Below, in pieces: positions 25,801-37,800 of a stretch of DNA of 64,000 nt. This DNA comes from Liolophura sinensis (taxonomy: Eukaryota; Mollusca; Polyplacophora; Chitonida; Chitonidae). The position numbers and the translations under genes are program-made. How positions within the stretch are numbered: the stretch's first letter is position 1; every line of letters starts with the position of its first letter. The notes under the pieces are model-generated. The model ran no database searches and was not told the DNA's origin. It worked only from the letters and a program-made list of their open reading frames with translations. The stretch spans positions 34,145,608 to 34,209,607 of the forward strand of contig NC_088300.1 of the NCBI RefSeq assembly GCF_032854445.1, in the 5' to 3' direction.

Positions 25801-28800
25801 ATCTATGTGTCCACCAAAAATTAAAACTGAACGTTAAAAACTGTTGGGTGTTATAGCCCGGAAACGAATACAGACGGACGGACAAACAGGCAGACACACA
25901 AAATCGCTATAATATGCTCTGCCTATTGGCGAGGCATATTATTAATAAAAAAAGATTTTATCCAAAAGAAGGTTCTCTTGGCATTATGACAATCACAGAA
26001 AACAGTAACCTTTAATGTCTGATGACGGGACGAAATATTTTCAGGATATCAAAATAGCAACACTTAGGAAACATTTTTTTCAATTCATATTTTGGAAAGT
26101 CCTTATTAAGATCTTGTACATAACACTAAATTACACACATGTGCAACAACCACATATAAAAAACTTTACACATGTAATGTGACAAATTTTAACTTCAGTG
26201 TAAAGTTTTATGCTTTCATCATTGCTTCCAACACGAAATATATGTGTAAGTTTTTTCCACACCATATATCACACCACAATTTGTCACTGTTACGTCATAT
26301 TCAACTTCAAAGAGAGTCAAACTTTACAGGCATATCAGACATACAAAACTGTCCAAAAATATGAACATTCATAAACCTTTCACCAAAAGCATCCACAAAG
26401 TATCTGTCAGGTTATATCAAATTGCAACAGTCTATGCATGTAACACCGATAGGCCTTTAACGTCTACTGTATCAAACGCTTATGGAGCACTTAAAAAACA
26501 GACTTTTGAGAACTAGGAATGTAATCCCTAATTAGTGGGTTAACCAGTGCACCAGACACAGTATCTAAAATAAACTCGGGTCATATATTTTTTGCAACAT
26601 TCCTTATGATTTTTTTTTCGATAACCATTACACGATATAATCAAACTTCCTGCTCCAAATCCTAGGACCAGAAGATACAACTACTGGGGTCAGTTTCCTT
26701 TACACTGAGTTGACATTTTCTCAAGAGATGCCAAAACACATGGACTGTTTCACTTTTTTGCCTTTCTGTCTTTCTCTCAGTTCTGGATGCTAAAGGCGGA
26801 TAATGAGCCATCGTTCCTTTGCCTGGTGATCACTTTGAAACCCGACTTGAAAACTAGAGAAAACAACTTCTCAAAGATATCAATTAAGATTGTAATCAGC
26901 CTGTGTAGGCATGCCTGGCAGAGGGAGATGTGAATGCTCTACCATCTGTGGGCACACATGTGTTCTAACACCCTCCCCCACCCATATCCTCATCAGTCTC
27001 CCCTTAGCAGCACTGACTACAACATCCCTGTTGCAAAACATTTTGACAGGCTAAACACTGCCACTGGTTCAAATGACATCAACCAAATCTGAAGTCCCTA
27101 ATAATAATTTTCCTTCTTTTTTCTTTCCTCCTCCCCCCACCGACTCCCCCTTCCACACACACTCTCATTAACTTTGCCAGAGTTATCTACTCACCGGTAA
27201 ACAGGTACGTTTCGCTGTTCCTTGCATCCGCCGCATATTCTCCATGGGTCGAAACAGTCGAACTTTGTTATCGACACATCGGTACGCTTTCATGCCCTCA
27301 AACAGCTGCAAGGATCGAGTCAAACAAACTTAGCTCTTTGAACTCACACAAAACTAACTTTGATCACTGTTTCACACTTTTTGACACGGGGAACATATAT
27401 ATTAATCCTCATAACTATCAGGTAATCTACAACTTCCTGTTGATTAGCAAGAGGATTATTTTGAGACGACTTTCTCAGTTCCGTTACAACTTACATGTAC
27501 AAATAGCTACATGTAGAATTATGGGTGAGATACTGTTGCAAAATATGTGTACCTTGTCATTTCTGAAAAGCTGTTAAATTTTGTATTATAGGCCATATAG
27601 ACTGTGGCTACCACACATGTATGTTTATGTCATTGCATATAACACAATCAGCTTACAACAAACCCAGCTTGGTGGATTCAACTTGGTACAATCTGACATC
27701 AAAATGTGTACTTACTTTTTTAAAACAAAATAAAGTAACAAACATTATGAATTATGAAAAAAATGCTTACAAAATATACATGTACATGCCCAAATAATAG
27801 AAACATGTACATTTAAGTCCACAACAGAAAAAAATGGAAATAATGTTGTTGACAATAGGAAAAGACAGCCTAAAACTTAGAGAAGCCATGTACGACGTTT
27901 CAATTCAGAATGACAAAAAAGTCTAACCGGACAAGGCAGCCATAATTTTGTTGAAAGCAGATAATATAGACTCAGTTTCAAACTTGATCTGTTAATCACC
28001 AAGGTGTTTCACTTGAACAGTATGAATTTGAAAAGTATAGAAAACTGATTCAAGACAGACTGACAGATGTGTAAACCTTTTTTCTCTCTGGTACCAGCGG
28101 GTGACTAATAATGGATTATATAATGGTAGATAAATATTATGGGTAAAATAAATAACACAAAAGTCCAAGTAATAAAGCGATAATTCCATCTCATGAGATT
28201 AGTCCAGATGTCCTTCAAAAATTTGAAATATGGCATTTCATAACCACAATTAACATTAATTAAGTACATAACAGAGAATCAGCATTTAAACCTTAATGCC
28301 TTCAAGTCACAAAAACAGAAGACCGGAAATACTGTACTTCAAGTTTAGTACTTTTCAAGAGACATTTTTTGCTTGATTCTGACTGGTTTGTCCACTTCAT
28401 TGGCCCAATGAGAGGTTTTGTTGAAGGCTGACTAATTTACTATCAGAAAAAAGTATCTATATAAAAAAGTATCATTTTAAGGTCTTTCTGTGCTTCTTAA
28501 AGTGAATCTTCACATAGGACACAAAGTATTATACCTCTGTAGCATAGTGGAGAACTTTGGAGGCCGGGTGTAGTTGAAGGTCGTGTACTGGGCTGATCAC
28601 AGGTCGCCCCCATCCCTTGTCCTTCTGCCATTCGATCTCCAGCATGTGGTCAGTGAAGTGATGACCAAATACCAGTTTGTTTGAGTCTGGCTTCGGCTGA
28701 GGGTTAGAGGTCAAGGTCACCTGAAGGTCATCATACTGCAATGTATAACATGGATGCTTTCAGATCAGTATATATTCCTGGTAAAATACTCAAAAAGTCA

Positions 28801-31800
28801 GTGACAAAAATAGAATAAACAGGTGAAAATGTCCACAAGTAAAAACGTCAAAGACATATAACGTCCAAGACAGCTGCATGGACATATGGTCCAAGACACT
28901 TGACCTGTCCAATACCAATAACTGTAGGGTTAACTGTAACTTAATAATGGCCTACTATAAGGAGAGTTTTTATGGAAAACAAACTTGTGATATTTACCCA
29001 TATCTCATTATGAAGCCTGTATACCAGATTTGCAAAAATCATCAACTTAAAGACCATTTAAAACTATCTCTAGTTAAAGCATAATTTCAACCGTATACAT
29101 GCAGGTTGTCCAATTGGGAAAATAGTCCTGGACGATTTTACTTCTGAATGATCTGAATGCACCCCCACTTTAGTACTTTACTATTATACTGGTATGGAAC
29201 TGTCTGGACATATATATATATATATACACACACACATAATATACACATTACAGACTATCTTCCCACATTCCTAATCAGCCGTGCTTGGCTAACAAAACCA
29301 GCCTTATCAGGCCAATCTGACAAACAATGCTTCTATTCCCAGGCTTTATCAGAGTGAAATACAACAGACTGTTCAAAGAAAACTGAAACAATATATACGT
29401 ACATGTACATATAGGCACAAGTGCATCTGTTGCTGGATATATATATATATATATGTATATATCGTACATGGACCATGCAGACAGGTAACCTCTGAACAGG
29501 TAAGTATGCATTATCTTCTTTCATAATATACAAATGTGTCTGACAATGCCATTTTAACTCTACATTTTTGTCTACATAGACCATATATAGGCATCTGAGT
29601 ATGCATTTCTTAAATTTCTTACGTAATATACAAATGTGTCTGACAATGCCATTTTAACTCTACATTTTTGTCTACATAGACCATATATAGGCATCTGAGT
29701 ATGCATTTCTTAAAAATTTCTTACATAATATACAAATGTGTCTGACAATGCCATTTAAACTCTAAATTTTTGTCTACATAGACCATATACCGGCATCTGA
29801 GTATGCATTTCTTAAATAATTTCTTACATAATATACAAATGTGTCTGACAATGTCATTTAAATTCTACATTTTTGTCTACATAGACCATATACAGGCATC
29901 TGAGTATGCATTTCTCTACAGTATCTAAAATCATAACCTAATGCAAAACTGATGTACACTGTATATGCACATGTAAGTGATGTATATTAGCAAAGGTTCA
30001 CAAATACCCAACCAATCCCACATTGTAACTGGAAGCAAAAATATTTAATTGTGCAAGTATGCAGGTACATAGCAGAACAGTATGAAGAGACAAACCTGCA
30101 AACCGGGCAGAGTAGCTGAAACAAGTCTTAACTATGAATTTCAACTTTCAAATGAAAACTTCAGTGTATTTGGGACTTTTTCTTTTTTATGATATCTCAA
30201 AACTGTTGACTTACACACACATATACCTTGCAATGTAGCCATTAATATCTCACAAAAAATGGGGAAATTTAAAATGACCGGCAGTTGGACACTGAGGTCA
30301 TTTTGTTGTCGTCAGATGTTCCTTTTTCAGCTCATTGTGAAGACGTTACGACATTATAATAGAAATCCGCATACATTGTATCATGGTGGATGTTCCTGTA
30401 CAGTCCACTTTTAATGTAACTATGTCTCATTGTCCTGCTTCACATTAGCCCCACCTCACTGGATTAAACAATATTCCACTGCCTCCCCAGTACACTTACA
30501 TGTATATACATGTAGGCCTAGATTGTGTAATGGCCATAACATAGGTGAGTGATTACAGAAACTGGGCTTGCATGTTATATGTACTTAGCTAACATGTACA
30601 CGTGATGTTCAGAATACCGCTAGGGTGTTTCTGTACAATCCAAGATAAACCATATACACGAACAAATTGTATACAGTTTGTATCATGCTATCTGCACTCA
30701 CAGAATACTGAACATACACAAAAGCATGTTAACACAAAGAGTAAAAGGCACACTTTTGTGCGTCAACAAAAACAGATCATCACTTGTGCTGGTAACTGTA
30801 TTTCATTTTGCCTTTGTATTTCATACTCAAGATTATTTATTTATTTATTTGATTGGTGTTTTACGCCATACTCAAGAATATTTCACTTATACGACGGCGG
30901 CCAGCATTATGGTGGGTGGAAACCGGGCAGAGCCTGGGGGAAACCCACAACCATCCGCAGGTTGCTTGCAGACCTTCCCACGTACGCCCGGAGAGGAAGC
31001 CAGCACAGTGACCGCATTGGTGAGAGACTCATGGGTCATTATGCTGCGCTAGCGTGCTAACCGACTGAGCCATGGAGGTCCCTACTCAAGATTAATTATC
31101 ATAAATATATGACAGTAGGGAATTTTATGGGCAATGTAAAAGGTTACCACAGGATGTGTTGTTGTCATTTGAAATTTGTATGTAATCAGTAAAAGATACA
31201 AATACACACACATGGATTTCAAATTCGAACAACGAATTTAAGTGGTCATCCTGGTGATAATATGAGGTTGTTTTAAGCGAACTTTAAAAATCACTATACC
31301 TACCTGTCAGCCAGTTGTTAGGTCAGATTTTTCATACCCTAATAACTCTTTAACACGAGACTGAGTGAGAGAGTGCTTAGGGCTAATCGTCGTACTTAAC
31401 AAGTTTTCAGTCATATCACGATGTAGGAATCCTGGGAGTGCATGTAATGTGCCTTCTTGTTGTAGGATGGATTTCCACCGCTTTTTTTATCCAGTGCTTC
31501 TTCCCTGAGACGACTTACCGAATGCAAGTAAGCCGCCCTGCCACGCTATAATACTGATACGAGTCAACCTGTCGTTGCACTATCCCCTGAATGCTAAATG
31601 CGGAAGTTATAGCTTCCTCTTTTAAGGTCTTAGGTGTGATACGACTCAGGATTGACCCTGGATTTACCACCCCAAAAGCTCTACCAAATGAGCCATCGAG
31701 GCTGGTCTTTTAAAATGAGATAAACATTACATGAGTAGCCTGAGTGCCAGACAACAACTGCCTTAGGCAGTTATTGCCGATTTGTGTTTTTTTTTTTTTT

Positions 31801-34800
31801 TTCACAGATAGCATGTTTTTTATACTTCCATCACCATGGTTTATAATAAGACCATGGTGACATCAAAGTATAACAGTGTCTATACAACATGTATTTATCA
31901 GGATTATCTGCAATAGTCTACGCACATGCTGTCAATGTCATTCATCAGTCCAGTATTTAACACCAACCAAAAATGACTTTCCCTAAATACATTGTACAAT
32001 TACATCAATATTTCCACCCTCTTGCCTAATGCAGATGCACATTTTGAGGTGACGACAGTTGATCGATATGGAGAGCGATCATATGTCGCTTAAGTATTGC
32101 AGGGCGATAACTGATCAAGCTGAGGACACGATCAGACAAGTTATCACTGCTGGAGACTTGCTAATCACCAGTTTACCTGTCAACAGTCTGATACTTGCCC
32201 TTGATAAGAACAATCAGACCCTTCATATAAATCTATTACTGTCACCATGACGTCTGCAGAAATGATGACAATTCATTATCGACCTCTGAAAAGTTCTGAA
32301 GGTGCATATGTACATTTTCTTTGGTACAGGAATTATTTAACACCTATAAATTTTGATCCTTAAAAAATGAAGAGGGGCAAGCAATTTATTAATTATAATC
32401 CTCGTACACATTACATGTACATGTGATATGTATAAATTTCAAACACCTACAAGGTTTCATTGAAATCAGCAAGAGCTCAAGAACCGTAATTTCACGGTGT
32501 CTATAGTATGAACACCAAAGCACACTTTTAAGAGGGCGTTAGGCAGATCCACACGTTAGAAGATCTTGCACACACTATGCAACCTTGATAGACGTTCACA
32601 TGTAAAATTCTGCAGTAAATGCAGCCAGTGTAGTTAGAGCCACTTTAGTTATGTGTTAATTCCAAAACTGTTGTGCCCCAAATGATTCAACCTGTAAAGT
32701 GCAAGTGGCAAGAAAAATTTTACAAAATACAGTGGTTCACAACTTAGGTTAAACACTCCAGACACTTAATGCTATTAAATATAGCATTATCTTGCTTAAG
32801 CTGAACACTTTTGCTTGTTCAAAAGAACTTTAGTTTCATGAAACGTATCAGGAAGGACACTCTGGGAAAAAGCATGCTTAGACTTCTGGGATGTTTTATT
32901 TTCAAAGAACATGCAGCAATACAAACATGCCTGACTATATGTAGTGTAAACATACAAAATCAATGAAATCCGATGTATATCAAATGCACAAGTACACACA
33001 CAGAACAGGTGTTTCAAAGTGTACTTTCAGGCAGGTGTTTCTGTCAGTCACAACTTCTGAAGTGTTCATTTCTAAGAATGCAATCTGGTATAGTCTTGGG
33101 TCACTCTTGACATATCTTAAACAGACTTGTCTATCAGCAAGAACAGAGCGATAAACGCTACCTGAGCCTTACTAAAAACATAATTTTCGATGTTTCTAGA
33201 CAACTATCTCACAATTACAAAACAGTAAGTTACATATACAGAAGTACTAAAGTAAGAGGTTCCATTACCTCTTATTCAACAAAAATGCACGCATCTTTTA
33301 AAATACGGTAAACCACCTAAAATACCCCAACCTTCCAAAACATGGTTCTTTAGAGCAAGTATTTCTTCTTGATGATGAAACTTACATTTTTCCAGTAGAG
33401 TATAAACATACATGTACTTTCTAAAACACCTTTCAAACAAACGTTGAAACATCAAAAGAAAAATCATGCAAGTTGTGATTTTGGCTAAATTTTAGGTCAG
33501 TTACCATAGCTTCTCAAATTTCCAATCTCAAAATCTTTGTTTAACCTTGGTTAGTTACAATAAATCAACATTAGTCAAAGGCTACTTATGCCGACGGGCA
33601 CCATAGCTTAAAAATTAAAAATTTTTAATAGCCCTGAGAATTTCTACAAATTTGTGAGGGCCATCCACAGGTGACATGGTGAATCTCTCTTTGGATTTGA
33701 CACCCTGTTAGGGACTTTGCCCAAAGGTACATGTCTACATATGTATACATGGTGCCAGGTGATTTTTGCCTCAAGCAGAATGTCAGTTTTTAAACTGACC
33801 TATTCTACATCAATTATTGACATCTTTGATAAAAAACAATACAAAGATATCTCACAAGACGAGTTTGTAAATAATAGTAACACGCTTGTAGAAGAAAGAA
33901 GGCTGACAACCTTTAACACTTCTGGCGAGGTTTTGACCAGACTTCTGTCTGGCGGAATAGAGCCACTAGATTACACTGACAGATAGGAAGGGTGCAAATC
34001 ACTTCAGGCCTCCTCATCTAGAAGGGCTGACTGAGCTACCTTGTCAACCCTAAACACTGGACTACGTGGTATTCAGCAGGCAAAACAACAGTTGTTGCAC
34101 ATCACATATCTTCACATCCATAACATATGTTCAACTTGAAATCCTCGATGCTCACAAACTCAGAATACACTTGTATTGTTCGTGTACAAATGTTCAATGT
34201 ATGCAACTGTTAAAGACTGTATGTAGCTAAGACATGTTAACAGAGAACTTCACATAAGACCACATGGATTCTGGTGGCAAGTCACATCAGGCTCAGGAAC
34301 ACCTTGTTGGTAATCTACAATATAAATATCATAAATAGCTTTGTCTCTTTATTTGTCAGTCTTTCTGATTCACTTGCTCTGTGCGCTTGAGTTTTGTGTG
34401 TTGGAAGCTTTCACAAACTCTCGACAACTCTGATTTCTTCATCTGGTGAAGCCACCAGTACTCGTGCAAAATATCACCTAATGTGGTGACCTTGTGAACA
34501 GTTTTCACCTTGCAAACAGTCTTCACCTTAACAGCAGTTAATATACATCTAGTGCAGCAAAAGGTTCATTAAATACACTGATACTTGTATATACTTGCAG
34601 TTTTCTTAATACATTCTGAAGTGTTTTGAAACACAGGTGCAACTTTGTGAAAAGGAGACCCTAACACAAACAAAAAAGATCGTGATGTGCGGCCTGTCAC
34701 ATAATCCAGCGATCCCCAGCACGCTGGGATGCAGATAACATGCGTGGTTAAGTGTGCTGCCTCTTGACCTGGCTTTCGTCACATTACCTGGCGACACATA

Positions 34801-37800
34801 CAAGGCTTGATGAAGTCAATGACAGGCGGCACGAGCATGTGACTCGCCATGGCGATACGCTCAAACTTTGAACTCTACCGAGCCACTCAACATGCAGACG
34901 AGATGTCTCGCCACTTGCGACATCCACAAGCTCTGATTTTCACCTTTCTATGCAATTATTGTAGGCATATTAATATGCACTCCTAATCTAAAAAAAAAAA
35001 AAAAATTGTAGCAAATCAATGTTCAAGAATCTTCATTCAAATAATGTCTGGTGTTAAAAAGTTCTTATACAGTGTATCTATACCTCTATACAAGCTGACT
35101 GCTAGTGCTAGATGCTAAATCATTGGACAAAATTTTAAGGATCCATTTTTCCATAAGGTTTTTAAAACGTAGTGCCAAAGAATACTTCACTCATATTTAT
35201 TTATTTATTTGATTGGTGTTTTACTTATACAAAGACGGTGAGATCTAAGATTTAAACACACAATCTTAATGATCTAGACCTAAGGGCTATCAAGCTATCT
35301 TTATCCTTTAATACTTATACTGTATTTATGATATTAATAAATAACGAAGTGAACTGCAAATCAAACCCCAATAAGAACTAAACAAAATGATCTTGTGCAG
35401 TAAATTTTACACATTGCTGTTTAATTAACACAATAATGAAAATTAAAAGGCTGTTGTTGAAATTTGAAGGAAATGATTAAAAACTTATTTTCTTTTTTAA
35501 ACAACGCAATCTTATGACTGCATGATAAAGATTTCTAGTCATGTCGCCATGGACAGGTGTCTGGGGAATAACTGACCACCCAATACGAAAATATGCCAGA
35601 CTATTTATAAACAGATTAAGACAGGCTTCTTACCACTTGACCCTATCCCACTGATTGTGAGAGAAGACAGGAGGGGAGGGGGCACTACAGAAGAGGAGGG
35701 GGAGGGATACTCAGTGACAGCCGGGCAGTGGGGCATGCGACAATTTCAGATAACAACACAGATAACAGAATGCTATAATACTTTATTTCTTTAATTCCTT
35801 TACACCTCAGATGTAACCTATTTCAGAGGAATATATATATTATTAGATGTTGAAGTTCGCATACCCAACTAGACATAACAAAACACTGAAAACACACATT
35901 TACGTGTACATCTTTATTAATCCATTGAAACAGAGAAGGTCACAGAAACTGTATCTCCTTTCTTTCGCATCTTTATGTTAGCCCCTCCCCGCCAACATAA
36001 GAACCGCCCTCTTGTCTTCTTTTCCCCAGTTTTAAGACATGTCCATCTAATGTTATCAGCACTTATCTCAATACCCTTTGTATACACACAAAAGCCTTAC
36101 TATTAAACACAAGGCATTCTTGAAAGAATATATCAATTCTATAAAGTGAGTGTTTGTTTCTTTGACACTTCACAATACACCGAAGATCTCTCTCGATACA
36201 ACGCCCGAGTGCTACACTGTTTGACAGTCCATCATATTGCATTTAGTCAAGGACGAATACAAGTAAGTACATGTACAAACACATCAAGAAATAGATCTTG
36301 AGATGAAAATTAATTTATTTTTTCCAGTACTAAATTTGTCTATACAGTCCCTCCCCCTAACAAAACAAATGGTTATTTGGTGTTAACTGGAGATAATTTG
36401 CTTTCTCAAACTCACACCATGTTTTCACGGTTTCAGAACAATACAATGTATCTGAGTAAGCTTATTTATATACTGCAAACTGTTTGTACCTCTTAATATT
36501 TTCCCTCTATTTTTAGTGCCTTAATACTCCATAAATTGCTACTTCACTTCAACAGATCATATGCGGTCATAGGTTTACATGTATGTGTTAGGAAGATTAC
36601 CTCACTTGACCCTTCACCCTACTCAAGCCCCCGACCTATTAAAACCAATGTTGAACCAGGTAAAGCTGGCTTCAAAAACATAATGTTATTGGTAGAGTGG
36701 TCTGACCAAAGAACCCCTCCAATGACCTATCAGCGCAGATGTACATGTAGCCTTCCACTTAATTAAAATACATGTACACAGCGCTGTGTACAACTTTTCA
36801 AGTTGGTCCACCTATTTATACTAAGTAGACTAATTTTTCCTTGTGTCTGACCCTGGTACATGTAGTGAAGTCACTGAAAACTAATGTGAATACTTAGATC
36901 TTGTTTTTTTTTTCCATTTCAAGTGCTCATCTGTATATGTAATGTCACCAAAACCACATGAAGTGAAATGCTCATGGTCTGGCCAGGTTAAAAATAGTTA
37001 GGTTCCAGTGTGGTTTTACACCTACGGAACATAGAATGAACGAATGAATGCTTGGAGTTTTACGTCATGTGTACAATTTTTCAGTCGTATGACGATAAGG
37101 AGCCATTAAGCGTGTTTACATATACTGTGTCTTGATGTAGCAGGGCTAGACCAAGCCATCAACGTGCTGCCGCCACTGAAGTATCATGCCAAGGGCACCA
37201 GACATGACGCTGACACCCCACCCAGTCACATTACAGTGACACTGGGCCAAGTAGCCCTGTATCCTTGCTGTAACCTCTCAGTGCTGGGCACCAAGCGAGG
37301 CAGCAACTAGTACCATTTTTAGTCTTTGGTATGATGAAATCTAAATGTCAAACATTTAGATGTACATGTACACCGTGGAATTATTCAGGGCCACTTTTCA
37401 TTACACATACCTCTGGGAAGGAGGTTATGTTTTTGCCGGCATTTATCAGCCAGTCTGTCTGTCTGTCTATCAGCTACTTATATAAAAAAAAATAATTATA
37501 GACAAATTTGGATAAAAGTTTGTGAAAAGTTAGTTCTTCAACCAAGTGCATGTAACTATGCATTCAGTTCTGCTGATGATTTGGATCTGCATCCACATCT
37601 AGAGATTATCTTACTTTCTGTTTTTCAACATTTCTTTTGAAGATACGACAGAAATGTAGAATACTGGCCCTTTGTCATGAGGGATTTGTATATTCATCTG
37701 TGGTCAGGTTAATTTAGACGTTGTGAGTGTTGTACGCAGTTGGGTGGGGAAAGAAGCCTGTAATCTTCAATACAGGCTCCTAACAGCGATATCCATGTGT

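Larger units (their letters stand above)
16295..27194. other. BCAT intron 3: overview
   Basis: 10.9 kb with no convincing exon on either strand. It holds one full SINE B, a 26-bp repeat and a GACA-ended retroposon relic. Blocks at about 18640-19100, 22310-22450 and 23440-23700 have more balanced base composition and many homeodomain- or forkhead-like words (AATTACGA, TGTTTACG, CATAATTA), and may be regulatory. Confidence 0.5.

Noticed and set aside
30602-31060. 152- and 124-codon plus-strand frames
   Set aside because: More than half of each falls in a SINE A copy with target duplications, read antisense.
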